A stretch of 43,254 bases of DNA from Nitrospirota bacterium (GCA_035516965.1 DATIZR010000093.1:1-43254); one strand, 5' to 3'; positions 17,797 through 26,386 are shown, numbered from the stretch's first letter. The notes: generated by a model not told the origin, from the sequence alone. A program made the numbers and translations.

Positions 17797-18981
17797 ATGC
17801 CGGACTTGTTCGAAAAATGCAGGAAGTTTACGGCCGCGAAAGAGGTCATGGCCGCCGGGCTGTATCCCTATTTCCACGTCGTGGAATCGGAGCAGAGCCC
17901 CGAGGTGGTCGTCGAGGGCAGGAAGATGGTCATGCTGGGGTCGAACAATTATCTCGGGCTTACCGGCCATCCGAAGGTGAAGGAAGCGGCCATCGAAGCC
18001 GTGAAGAAATACGGAAGCGGCTGCGCGGGTTCGCGCTTCCTGAACGGGACCCTCGACATCCATGTGAAACTCGAGGAAAAGCTCGCTACATTCTTTCGCA
18101 AGGACGCCGCGCTCACCTTTTCCACGGGATATCAGACCAACCTCGGGATCATATCGTCCCTCGCTGGCAAGGACGACGTGGTCGTGATCGACAAACTCGA
18201 CCACGCGAGCATCATCGATGCGTGCAGGCTGTCTTTCGCCGAGGTCAAGAAGTTCAAGCACAACGATATGAACAGCCTCGACTATGTCCTCAGGGAAAGC
18301 GGGAACCGCGGCAAACTCGTGGTCGTGGACGGCGTTTACAGCATGGAGGGGGACATCGCGCCGCTCCCCGACATCATCAAGGTCTGCAGAAAATACGGGG
18401 CGCGGCTCATGGTGGACGATGCCCACGGCATCGGCGTTCTGGGCAGGACCGGCAGAGGCACCGCCGAACACTTCGGCGTCGAGAAGGATGTGGACGTGAT
18501 CATGGGCACCTACAGCAAATCCATGGCGTCCATCGGCGGTTTCGTCGCGGCCGACGAAGACGTGATCCATTACATGAAGCACACGTCCCGGCCGCTCATT
18601 TTCTCCGCAAGCCCTCCGCCTGCCTCGGTGGCGGCGGTGATTGCCGCCCTCGATATCATCGACCAGGAGCCGGAACGCAGGGAACGCCTCTGGCACAACA
18701 CCAACAAAATGATGAAGGCGTTCAAGCAGATGGGCTTCGATACGGGCGCTACCGAGACGCCGATCATCCCCCTCGTCATAGGTGAGATGGAGCTGACGTT
18801 CATGATGTGGAAAACGCTGTACGATGACGGTGTGTTCGTGAACCCCGTGGTGCCGCCGGCTACCCAGGCCAGTCGCTGCCTGATCCGTACCAGTTACATG
18901 GCGACCCATACCGACGAGATGCTCGACCGCGTGCTGGGCATCCTTGAAAAGGCCTCGAAGAAGCTCGGCGTAATCGCCTGA
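17797..18981 (+). CDS. spt: Serine palmitoyltransferase-like alpha-oxoamine synthase
   Basis: A 394-residue PLP enzyme of the alpha-oxoamine synthase family (KBL, BioF, ALAS, SPT), which condense an amino acid with an acyl-CoA or acyl-ACP. Visible motifs: YPYFHVVESEQ and GSNNYLGL near the N-terminus, KYGSGCAGSRFLNGTLDIH, DHASI, KHNDM, DDAHGIG and the PLP lysine in TYSKSMASIGG (Lys241). The GSGCAGSRFLNGTLDIH and HNDM segments fit the Bacteroidota-type serine palmitoyltransferases better than BioF or KBL; no biotin or threonine genes are near. It would make 3-ketosphinganine from serine and an acyl donor. The ATG at 17797 has GGAGG 8 bases upstream. Its TGA overlaps the next ATG by one base, so translation is coupled. 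Confidence 0.85.
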   Translation: MPDLFEKCRKFTAAKEVMAAGLYPYFHVVESEQSPEVVVEGRKMVMLGSNNYLGLTGHPKVKEAAIEAVKKYGSGCAGSRFLNGTLDIHVKLEEKLATFFRKDAALTFSTGYQTNLGIISSLAGKDDVVVIDKLDHASIIDACRLSFAEVKKFKHNDMNSLDYVLRESGNRGKLVVVDGVYSMEGDIAPLPDIIKVCRKYGARLMVDDAHGIGVLGRTGRGTAEHFGVEKDVDVIMGTYSKSMASIGGFVAADEDVIHYMKHTSRPLIFSASPPPASVAAVIAALDIIDQEPERRERLWHNTNKMMKAFKQMGFDTGATETPIIPLVIGEMELTFMMWKTLYDDGVFVNPVVPPATQASRCLIRTSYMATHTDEMLDRVLGILEKASKKLGVIA

Positions 18982-20105
18982 TGGCCAGCGGGGTGGAGAT
19001 CGAACGTGTCGTTGATAAGGCAGGCGTGGACCGGTTCATTCGCTTCCCCTGGAAGGTCTACCAGGGAGATCCGAACTGGGTCCCGCCGCTCATCAGCGAC
19101 ATGAAGTTCATTCTCGGCGACAAGAACCCTTTTTTCCGCCACGCAGAAGCCGCCTATTTTCTCGCCCGCAAGAACGGGGACGTCGCAGGCAGGATCGCCG
19201 CGATCGTTGACCGCAACCACATCAATCTCCATAACGAGCAGGCGGGGTTCTTCGGATTCTTCGAATGTCTTCCGGACGTGGCCATTGCCCGGGACCTTCT
19301 GGATGCGGCCGCAGCATGGCTCAAAGAGCGCGATATCGAGATCATGCGCGGACCCATGAACCCCTCGACCAACGACGAGTGCGGGTTTCTTCTCGAGGGG
19401 TTCGACTCGCCCCCCATGATCATGATGACGTACACGCCGCCCTATTACCTCGACTACATGGAACGCTGCGGGCTGGTCAAGGCCAAGGACCTGTATGCAT
19501 ACCTCTCGGTCATAAAAGACGTGTCATCCGCAGGAAGGCTCGAACGACTATCGTCGGGCGTGAGAGCCAGGGTGCCGGGCCTCGTCGTGCGACCAGCCAA
19601 CATGAAGGAGTTTAAGAACGAGCTTGCCGCGGTTAAGGACATCTACAACTCCGCCTGGGGACACAACTGGGGTTTCGTACCCATGACGGACGAGGAAATA
19701 GATTCCATGGCGAAACGGTTGAAGCCGCTCATCGTGCCGGAGCTGCTCATCATGGCCGAGGTGGGGGGCAGTCCCGCGGGATTCTTCATGGCTGTGCCCG
19801 ACTACAACCAGGTCCTGCACAGGATCAACGGAAGGCTCGGGCCGCTCGAGCTCGTAAAATTTCTCTGGTATTCGAGAAAAATATCCGACATTCGCGTGCT
19901 CACCCTGGGCGTTAAAGAAGAGTTCCGGAAAAAAGGCATCGAGGGGTTGCTCTATCTCGAGTCGTTCAAGGCGGCGGTGCGCAGGGGCTACAAGCGCGCC
20001 GAGATGTCCTGGATCCTGGAAGACAACATGCCGATGCGCAAGGGGTGCGAGCTCATGGGCGGGAAAGTGTACAAGAAGTACCGGATCTACGAGAAGGGCA
20101 TTTGA
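18981..20105 (+). CDS. bcerS: GNAT-fold acyltransferase, likely bacterial ceramide synthase
   Basis: A 374-residue protein with FPWKVYQGDPNWVPPL near the N-terminus, GPMNPSTNDECGFLLEGFDSPP in the middle, and a C-terminal GNAT-like half ending WILEDNMPMRKGCELMGGKVYKKYRIYEKG. This pattern is that of the large GNAT-like proteins encoded beside serine palmitoyltransferase genes; the Caulobacter member (bCerS) N-acylates the sphingoid base. The family match is by motif and neighbourhood, not by alignment. The protein lacks transmembrane helices, so it would act at the membrane surface. It starts within the stop codon of spt (TGATG), the tightest possible coupling. The alternative is an unrelated N-acyltransferase. 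Confidence 0.75.
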   Translation: MASGVEIERVVDKAGVDRFIRFPWKVYQGDPNWVPPLISDMKFILGDKNPFFRHAEAAYFLARKNGDVAGRIAAIVDRNHINLHNEQAGFFGFFECLPDVAIARDLLDAAAAWLKERDIEIMRGPMNPSTNDECGFLLEGFDSPPMIMMTYTPPYYLDYMERCGLVKAKDLYAYLSVIKDVSSAGRLERLSSGVRARVPGLVVRPANMKEFKNELAAVKDIYNSAWGHNWGFVPMTDEEIDSMAKRLKPLIVPELLIMAEVGGSPAGFFMAVPDYNQVLHRINGRLGPLELVKFLWYSRKISDIRVLTLGVKEEFRKKGIEGLLYLESFKAAVRRGYKRAEMSWILEDNMPMRKGCELMGGKVYKKYRIYEKGI

Positions 20106-20291
20106 CGTTTATCCGCATGAACGGGAGCTCGTCCTGCAATAAGCCGTATTCCCCGCGAGGATCACGCCAGCCTTGGAGAAGAGTAATCCTCAGTCACCGT
20201 TTCTGTCAGATCCCGAAGAAAGACAATCCGCAGAGGGGGCAGATAGACGCAGAGAATGCATTCCGCCAGGAGACTTGAGGGAACATCAATA
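20106..20291. other. Convergent gap with a degenerate repeat
   Basis: It contains a fragment of the CCGCAGAGG...ACGCAGAGAATG class of dispersed repeat at about 20226-20262. No gene is present. Confidence 0.4.
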
Positions 20292-21179
20292 TTACCTGTT
20301 CGCTCGCGTCCGGCCCATGCGTGAGAGCGCCGCGAACAGGATCGGCGCCAGATACGCGGTCAGGGCCGTCAGGCCGACCCCCGCGATGACATCGATGACG
20401 TAGTGATACCGCAGATACACGGTCGAGATGATCAGTCCCGTCACCACCGGAACCAATCCCGCAAAAAGTCTTTTCTCCCCTGCTTTCCACGCGTAATAGA
20501 GGCTCATGAGCGAAACGGCCGTATGGCCGCTCGGGAAGGCATCGGTCTTGTTCTTTTCGAGACCGTTCAAGACGTCCTGGATCTTTTGGATGAACGGGGA
20601 AACCTGCAGGTCTCCGGTCTGGAGATGGCCGAGCGTAAAGCGTGGCCCGATTGCCGGAACGAGCAGGTAGCCGATGTAGGAAAGATAGAAGCAGAGCAGG
20701 ATGCCGAACAGGGCCTCTTCGAATTCCCCGAACCTGCCCCTGCCAATGAGCACGACGCCGAGCGAGAGAGGGATGAAATAATAGCTGATGTAAGCGAACT
20801 GGAAGAGGGCCGTCAGAGCAGGACTGATCAGCCGTTCCATCCACACCGTGGGGTGAACGCCGAAGAGCGCATGATCGGCGGCGATGAGCCAGGCATCGAA
20901 CATCGCCGGGTGAATGCCGGCAATGAGGACCCCCAGGCTGTTAAAGATCAGGAGAACCGTGATCACCGTGACGGCAACCGAAAGGATGAAGCCCTTCTTA
21001 GCCGGACCTCCCCTCGTGCGATAGAGGGCAATTGCGAGGATCGCGGCCGCCAGCCCCGCGTACGTCGCGAGCAGTCCGGCCCACGACGGGTTTCCATGCG
21101 CGGAAAAAACCGCAAGACCGGAGAGCAGCACAAGAAAAAAAAGCGTCAGCAGATCGGAGGGACTCAGGACGGGGCGCAT
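20292..21179 (-). CDS. PAP2/AUR1-like membrane phosphatase or head-group transferase
   Basis: A 295-residue integral membrane protein with about six to eight helices. Catalytic PAP2 motifs are visible: FPSGH (215-219) and R257-Y-H259-Y-V-I-D263, giving the His/His/Asp set. The segment YLLVPAIGPRF (171-181) and the RYHYVIDVIAG form resemble the PAP2_3/AUR1 branch, which includes inositol-phosphorylceramide synthases, more than soluble-substrate phosphatases. Lying tail-to-tail with the ceramide-type operon, it could add a phosphoryl head group to ceramide; it could equally be a lipid phosphatase. I chose ATG 21179: it begins the first helix and a TTGCAA-N17-TATATA promoter ends 6 bases before it. 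A longer frame adds 71 non-membrane residues. Confidence 0.78.
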   Translation of the reverse strand: MRPVLSPSDLLTLFFLVLLSGLAVFSAHGNPSWAGLLATYAGLAAAILAIALYRTRGGPAKKGFILSVAVTVITVLLIFNSLGVLIAGIHPAMFDAWLIAADHALFGVHPTVWMERLISPALTALFQFAYISYYFIPLSLGVVLIGRGRFGEFEEALFGILLCFYLSYIGYLLVPAIGPRFTLGHLQTGDLQVSPFIQKIQDVLNGLEKNKTDAFPSGHTAVSLMSLYYAWKAGEKRLFAGLVPVVTGLIISTVYLRYHYVIDVIAGVGLTALTAYLAPILFAALSRMGRTRANR

Positions 21180-21185
21180 GAGCGA

Positions 21186-21214
21186 TATATACACTACCTT
21201 CGGAGAAATTGCAA
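21186..21214 (-). promoter_or_regulatory. Promoter placing the PAP2 mRNA start at its ATG
   Basis: On the minus strand TTGCAA (21209-21214), 17-base spacer, TATATA (21186-21191). The predicted transcription start coincides with the ATG at 21179; no Shine-Dalgarno is suitably placed. Confidence 0.45.
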
Positions 21215-21442
21215 CGCAACATCCCTTCCCCGGGGACAATAGGTAAACGTGAATCCTCGCGTCACTAACGCACCCGTATGATGCCTGGTTCGCGATTCCA
21301 AGCACTGGCACTCCTTCATATCTTGTTGCAGCTGCATAAGTCGATCCAGTCCGCATAACCCATTTCTCGAAAATCCTGCTATGCTTTTTCATAGGAACGC
21401 GATTCGATCCTTAACGGATGCAACTTTAGGGGTGGAAAAACG

Positions 21443-22417
21443 ATGAATGCCATCAAGATATCAAGCCACGGCGATGCTGATGTGCTGAAACTGACGGACA
21501 TCGGGCCGGTGCCGAAGCCCGGAGCAGGCGAGGCGCTCGTAAGGATCCACGCGGCCGGCGTGAACTTCGTCGACATCTACCACCGGCGGGGATACTATCC
21601 CGTTAAGCTTCCCTTCATTCCCGGTCTGGAGGCTGCGGGCGTGGTGGAAGCGATCGGAGAGAAGGTCACGGGGATCCGCGCCGGGGACCGGGTCGCCTAT
21701 ACCGGGCACCTCGGAAGCTATGGCGAGTACACGACCATCGACGCGTCGCGGCTGATCCCGCTGCCTGACGGGCTATCGTTCACGGAAGGGGCGGCGTTTC
21801 CCCTGCAGGGGATGACGGCGCACTACCTCATCCATGAGTTTCGCAAGCCGAAGACGGGCGATACCGTCCTGGTCCACGCGGCGGCTGGGGGCGTGGGCGG
21901 ACTTCTCGTGCAGTGGGCCAGGCGACTCGGCGCTGCGGTCATCGGGACGGTCGGGAGCGGGGAGAAGGCCGCAACGGCCCGGGAGGCGGGTGTTGATCAC
22001 GTGATCGTCTATACCCAACAGGATTTTGCGGCTGAGACGAAGCGCCTGACAGGAGGCCGCGGTGCAGAGCTCATCCTCGACGGCGTGGGAAAGAGCACGT
22101 TCCCCGGCGACCTGGAGGCTGTTGCGGTCCGTGGCCACGTGGTGGTCTACGGCGCTGCGAGCGGACCCGCTGACCCCGTTGTTCCCAACAGCCTCATGGC
22201 GAAGTCGATATCCCTGTCCGGGGGAAGCCTGCCCAATTTTACGGCCGCGCGGGAAGAGCTCCTTCGCAGGTCCGGCGATGTCCTGAACGCTATCAGGGAA
22301 GGCTGGCTCAAGCTGCGCATCGACCGCGTGCTGCCGCTCGCCGAGGCGCAGAAGGCGCACCGGCTTCTCGAAGGCCGGCAGTCCATTGGCAAGATCGTTC
22401 TGAAGACGGCGGAGTGA
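21443..22417 (+). CDS. qor: Zinc-independent quinone oxidoreductase (MDR family)
   Basis: A 324-residue medium-chain dehydrogenase/reductase of the NADPH:quinone reductase branch. It has the quinone-reductase signature region (GVNFVDIYHRRGYYPVKLPFIPGLEAAGVVEAIG), the NADPH-binding VHAAAGGVGGLLVQWARRLGA at about residues 149-169, and no structural or catalytic zinc cysteines. It would reduce quinones or enones with NADPH in the cytoplasm. A purine-rich GGGGTGG lies 6 bases before the ATG. It stands alone, divergent from the PAP2 gene and convergent with dinB, from which it is separated by 19 bases. Confidence 0.9.
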   Translation: MNAIKISSHGDADVLKLTDIGPVPKPGAGEALVRIHAAGVNFVDIYHRRGYYPVKLPFIPGLEAAGVVEAIGEKVTGIRAGDRVAYTGHLGSYGEYTTIDASRLIPLPDGLSFTEGAAFPLQGMTAHYLIHEFRKPKTGDTVLVHAAAGGVGGLLVQWARRLGAAVIGTVGSGEKAATAREAGVDHVIVYTQQDFAAETKRLTGGRGAELILDGVGKSTFPGDLEAVAVRGHVVVYGAASGPADPVVPNSLMAKSISLSGGSLPNFTAAREELLRRSGDVLNAIREGWLKLRIDRVLPLAEAQKAHRLLEGRQSIGKIVLKTAE

Positions 22418-22436
22418 CCGAGCGTGGCCGCCTGCT

Positions 22437-23465
22437 TCAGATCTTATCGAGCCCGCTCAACCGAACGCCGATGAGCCGCACTTTCTTTGTGAACGCGACC
22501 CGTTTCATGCATTCGAAGGCTGCGCGCCTGATCACGTCTTCCGTGTTCGCGGGCGCGTCGAGGGTGAGCGACCTTGTGTGCGTTTTGAAATCATCGAACC
22601 GGATCTTGACCGTCACGGTCCTGGATCCGTATCCCCGCTCTCCGAGGTCTGCAACGACCTCTTTCACCAGTTCGACCAGCGTCCGGGCGAGAACCTGCCA
22701 GTCAGACACGTCCCTCTCGAAGGTCGTTTCCCTGCTCAGGGACCTGGGCTCCCAAAAAGTGATGAGCGGCCGTTCATCGATCCCCTGCGATGCTTCATGA
22801 AGATAACTGCCGTAGGAATGCCCGAACTCGCTGATCAGTGATTCCAGCGGCTGCAGAGCAAGCTCCCCGATAGTAATTATGCCCATGGCCGTCAGGCGGG
22901 CCCCGGTCTTCGGCCCCACACCCGAGAGCTTCCGGACCGGAAGCGGCCAGATCCTGGTTGCGATATCGCTTTCAACGATGATCGTGAGCCCGTCAGGCTT
23001 CTGCATATCCGAGGCGATCTTGGCGAGCAGCTTGTTGGGCGCGATGCCGACGGAACAGGTAAGGCCTGTTGCCTGCCGGATCCGCTGCTTGATGTCCATC
23101 CCGATATTCTCGGACGATCGCGGGCTGTCCGAGATGTCCAGGAACGCCTCGTCGATGCCCATGTCCTCCATGACAGGACTGAATTCGCGCAGCACGTTCT
23201 TGACGATCCCGGATACCCGGGAATACTCGGTGTAATCCACGGCCAGGAACACGCCTTCCGGGCAGAGCTTATACGCTGTCCGGAGCGGCATCGCTGAATG
23301 GATCCCGTACTTTCGCGCCTCGTAGGAGGCCGTGGAGACCACTCCCCGCCTCGTCGGGTCGCCTGCGCCGCCCACGATGACCGGTTTGCCAGCAAGCTCG
23401 GGCCGCCGCTTCTGCTCGACCGCGGCAAAGAAGGCATCCATGTCCATGTGCAGGATCCGTCTCAT
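22437..23465 (-). CDS. dinB: DNA polymerase IV (Y-family translesion polymerase)
   Basis: A 342-residue Y-family polymerase that copies damaged DNA. The catalytic acids Asp8 (HMDMDAFFAAVEQ), Asp105 and Glu106 (GIDEAFLD) are present, followed by the thumb helix-hairpin-helix (LPVRKLSGVGPKTGARLTAMGI) and the little-finger domain (RSLSRETTFERD). It is slightly shorter than E. coli DinB (351) and ends LIGVRLSGLDKI, directly after the little finger; no QLxLF-type sliding-clamp motif follows. The start codon has no Shine-Dalgarno; TATACT lies 7 bases upstream. No LexA box was recognised. It lies 93 bases beyond the mgtA-like stop, which is on the same strand upstream of nothing in common with it. 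Confidence 0.9.
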   Translation of the reverse strand: MRRILHMDMDAFFAAVEQKRRPELAGKPVIVGGAGDPTRRGVVSTASYEARKYGIHSAMPLRTAYKLCPEGVFLAVDYTEYSRVSGIVKNVLREFSPVMEDMGIDEAFLDISDSPRSSENIGMDIKQRIRQATGLTCSVGIAPNKLLAKIASDMQKPDGLTIIVESDIATRIWPLPVRKLSGVGPKTGARLTAMGIITIGELALQPLESLISEFGHSYGSYLHEASQGIDERPLITFWEPRSLSRETTFERDVSDWQVLARTLVELVKEVVADLGERGYGSRTVTVKIRFDDFKTHTRSLTLDAPANTEDVIRRAAFECMKRVAFTKKVRLIGVRLSGLDKI

Positions 23466-23472
23466 AGGTATG

Positions 23473-23478
23473 AGTATA
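23473..23478 (-). promoter_or_regulatory. -10 hexamer of dinB
   Basis: TATACT (five of six) on the minus strand ends 7 bases before the ATG, which would put the transcript start at or next to the start codon. The -35 is weak. Confidence 0.35.
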
Positions 23479-23558
23479 ACGGGTTATGGCAATTGAAACC
23501 GACGGGATGACAAAGATGCGACAGCGTGACGGGGTGAGTTAAGTTCGGAGTACGCATC

Positions 23559-26108
23559 TCACCTATCTGCAAAGCTGCGGAAAAACCACTGCTTGATCCC
23601 TTCTACCGCAAAAAGATAGAAAAGCACCAGGCCTGCCAGGATCGCAAAGAACGATAAAGGCGGCGGGACGAACCCGAGGTACGTGCCAAGCGGTGTGAAC
23701 GGAAGGGCCACGGCAAGGCACACGACCGAAAGAGAACAGAGCGCAAGCCAGACGTTGGGACGGCTTTTGAACGGATTACGCCGGGTGCGGATGATGAAGA
23801 TGACGAGCACCTGCGTTGCCATTGACTCGATGAACCAGCCGGTATGAAAAAGCTGCTCTCCGGCATGGAACACGCTCAGCATGATGAAAAAGGTCAGGAA
23901 GTCGAAAGCCGAGCTCACCGGCCCCACGGAGAGCATGAAGTTGCGGATGAAATTCATGTTCCAATGCCGGGGTTGGGAGAGATATTCTTCGTCGACGCTG
24001 TCGAGGGGGATGGGGATCTCCGAAACGTCGTAGAGGAGATTGTTCAAGAGGATCTGCACCGGCAGCATGGGAAGAAAGGGCAGGAAGAGCGTCGCTCCAG
24101 CCATGCTGAACATGTTCCCGAAATTGGAGCTCGTTCCCATCATGATGTATTTCATGATATTGCCGAAGGTGCGCCTGCCTTCCATGACCCCTTCGTGGAG
24201 CACGTTCAGGTCCTGTTCCAAAAGGATCATCTCCGCCGCGCTCTTTGCCACGTCCACGGCGCTGTCCACGGAAATGCCGATGTCCGCTGAATGGAGCGAG
24301 GGAGCGTCATTGATGCCGTCGCCCAGATACCCGACCACCCTGCCCCGCTGCTTCAAGGCAAGGATGACCCGGTTCTTTTGCGAGGGGTTGACCCTGCAGA
24401 AGAGGTTCACATTCTCCACGCAGGCCGCGAGCGCCTGATCGTCCATGCCCTGCATTTCAGCACCGGTCAATATGCCGATGATGGGCAGGCCGAGCTTCTC
24501 GCAGATATGACGGGTTACGAGTTCGTTGTCTCCGGTCACGACCTTGACCGCCACCCCCGCGTTCGTCAGTTTGGCCAGGGCCGCCTGGGCGCTTTGTTTC
24601 GGCGGGTCGAGAAAGGCTGCGAAACCGGCAAAGACCAGTTCCGTTTCATCATTCACTACGGCGTGATGTTCTGTCTGCGCCACCCTTTTCCAGGCGACGC
24701 CGAGCACCCGGAACCCGTCACGGGCGAACGTCTCGTGGAGCGCCCGGACCCGGGCCAGCGAGGCTTCGTCCATTGGCGTGGGATACTCTGCCTCCTGCTC
24801 CTCGCAGTGGATGCAGAAGCCCAGGATATCGTCAGGTGCCCCTTTTACAACGAGGAGCCTGTCCCTGCCGTTGTCAATGATCACGGAGACCCGGCGGCGC
24901 TCGAAATCGAAGGGGACCTCGTCGATCTTCTTCCAGGCTGCGACGTCTATCTCCTTGTGCTCGAGAATGGCGTCATCCATCGGGCTCCGCAGCCCGGATT
25001 CAAAGAAGCTGTTCAGATAGGCGAGCTCGAGAACGCGGCTGCTGTCCCGGCCGAGAGCGTCCACGTGGCGCTCAAGATGGATGCGGGCCTCGGTGAGCGT
25101 GCCGGTCTTGTCCGTGCACAGCACATCCATGCTCCCCAGGTTATGGATGGATTCGAGCCTTTTGACGATCACCTTTTTCTTTGCCATGCGCATGGCGCCC
25201 CGTGCCAGGGTCACGGAAACGATCATGGGCAGAAGCTCGGGCGTGAGTCCCACCGCAAGAGCCACGGCAAAGAGGAAGGATTCGAGCCAGGGCCGGCGGA
25301 AAAAGGCATTGGCCAGGACCACAAAGAGAACGAGCAGGATCGTAAACCGCATGATCAGGAGTCCGAAGCGCTGCGTGCCCTGCTCAAAAGAGGTGGGAGG
25401 CGCCTTGGCGGTGAGCGTATCCGAGATCTCGCCCAGGGCAGTGTTCGGCCCCGTGCGGCAAATGAGCACCGTGGCAGAGCCGCTCAACACGGACGTGCCC
25501 ATGAAAACGGAGTTCACTGCGGCCGCCATATCCTGCCCCGCGTCGGGCAGGTCACGCGGGAACTTTTCAACAGGATAGGGTTCACCGGTCAGGAGCGCCT
25601 GTTTCACAAAGAAATCCTGAGCAACAAGCACTCGTCCGTCGCCGGGTATCAGATCGCCTGCGGAAAGAAGAACCACATCCCCTGGCACGAGTGCTGCGGC
25701 GGGGATTTCAATGCTCTTCCGGTCGCGCAGCGCCTGGACGCGGATCGCCACTGACTGACGAAGTGCTTCCGCAGCCTTGCCTGCGCGATGCTCCTGGATG
25801 AAATCCAGGGTCACGCTCATGACCACGATGGAGCCGATGATCAGGAAGCTGGTCACATCGCCGGTGAACGCAGAGACGGCGCTGGCGATGAGCAGGATGA
25901 TGACGAGGGGGTTTTTGAACCTGGCGAGGAACTGAAGGAGCAGGGCGCGTTTCCGCGGCGGCCGCAGCATGTTCGGGCCGAACTGCTTCATCCGGTCCGT
26001 TGCCTCGCTGTTCGTGAGCCCTGCCAAGGTCGCGTTCAGCTGTTTCGAGAGCTCGGGAATGGATTGCTGCCAGAAGGGTTTTTCCTCATTCAATGAGGAA
26101 ACGGTCAT
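23559..26108 (-). CDS. mgtA: MgtA-type magnesium-transporting P-type ATPase
   Basis: An 849-residue P3B ATPase that imports Mg2+ across the inner membrane. Visible: N-terminal cation-ATPase domain, TM1-2, actuator loop with LTGEP (173-177), TM4 VGLTPELLPMIVS (287-299), phosphorylation motif DKTGTLT (Asp333), KGAPDD nucleotide-binding loop, GDGINDAPSL hinge, and C-terminal helices with NNLLYDVSEIPIPLD. The VGLTPELLPMIV and DVSEIPIP forms are diagnostic of MgtA/MgtB. It is somewhat shorter than E. coli MgtA (898). Start chosen at 26108, after AAAGGAA; an upstream in-frame extension of 29 residues is not supported. A promoter-like pair lies at 26184-26212. The leader of about 70 bases is too short for a full M-box riboswitch, and none was recognised. 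Confidence 0.92.
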   Translation of the reverse strand: MTVSSLNEEKPFWQQSIPELSKQLNATLAGLTNSEATDRMKQFGPNMLRPPRKRALLLQFLARFKNPLVIILLIASAVSAFTGDVTSFLIIGSIVVMSVTLDFIQEHRAGKAAEALRQSVAIRVQALRDRKSIEIPAAALVPGDVVLLSAGDLIPGDGRVLVAQDFFVKQALLTGEPYPVEKFPRDLPDAGQDMAAAVNSVFMGTSVLSGSATVLICRTGPNTALGEISDTLTAKAPPTSFEQGTQRFGLLIMRFTILLVLFVVLANAFFRRPWLESFLFAVALAVGLTPELLPMIVSVTLARGAMRMAKKKVIVKRLESIHNLGSMDVLCTDKTGTLTEARIHLERHVDALGRDSSRVLELAYLNSFFESGLRSPMDDAILEHKEIDVAAWKKIDEVPFDFERRRVSVIIDNGRDRLLVVKGAPDDILGFCIHCEEQEAEYPTPMDEASLARVRALHETFARDGFRVLGVAWKRVAQTEHHAVVNDETELVFAGFAAFLDPPKQSAQAALAKLTNAGVAVKVVTGDNELVTRHICEKLGLPIIGILTGAEMQGMDDQALAACVENVNLFCRVNPSQKNRVILALKQRGRVVGYLGDGINDAPSLHSADIGISVDSAVDVAKSAAEMILLEQDLNVLHEGVMEGRRTFGNIMKYIMMGTSSNFGNMFSMAGATLFLPFLPMLPVQILLNNLLYDVSEIPIPLDSVDEEYLSQPRHWNMNFIRNFMLSVGPVSSAFDFLTFFIMLSVFHAGEQLFHTGWFIESMATQVLVIFIIRTRRNPFKSRPNVWLALCSLSVVCLAVALPFTPLGTYLGFVPPPLSFFAILAGLVLFYLFAVEGIKQWFFRSFADR

Positions 26109-26183
26109 TTGCGTTCCTTTCCCTAAAAATAGCGATACACTTCCTCGGTCATGTACATGCGCTGATTTCTGAAACTGCCTGGC

Positions 26184-26212
26184 ATCATACAGCATATCAA
26201 GGGTATTGAAAA
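26184..26212 (-). promoter_or_regulatory. Probable mgtA promoter
   Basis: TTTTCA (26207-26212) and TATGAT (26184-26189) on the minus strand with a 17-base spacer; matches are four and five of six. Transcript start near 26177. Confidence 0.4.
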
Positions 26213-26224
26213 GGACATACGCCC

Positions 26225-26386
26225 TTTTTTTGCTTGATCATGCCGGGAAGCGTTTGCATGGCACTTCTCGAGCTTTTCGATCCATCCCGGCAGGGAGAAT
26301 GTCTGCCGGACCTCAACAACATCGAAATCTTGATAGTAGTTCTTCTGCCCCTCCGCCTGTCTGCAGCCGCCGATCCTGATCTTGTA
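26225..26386 (-). pseudogene. Remnant of a DUF72 (YecE-like) gene N-terminus
   Basis: Reading the minus strand from 26386 gives YKIRIGGCRQAEGQKNYY, then QDFDVVEVRQTFSLPG and IEKLEKCHANA. This matches the N-terminal pattern of one DUF72 subgroup, which has a glycine-rich first strand, a Lys-Lys-Tyr stretch, FDVVEVQQTFYQPP and a W-rich helix. A TGA lies directly before it, no ATG is in place, and the similarity ends after about 50 residues, followed by unrelated sequence to 26149. It is therefore a decayed fragment. The identification is by eye and depends mainly on the DFDVVEVxQTF block. An intact DUF72 gene of another subgroup lies at 32077-32808. Confidence 0.55.

Noticed and set aside
26109-26224. 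M-box magnesium riboswitch before mgtA
   Set aside because: The leader from the likely promoter is only about 70 bases, and none of the M-box conserved blocks was recognised.
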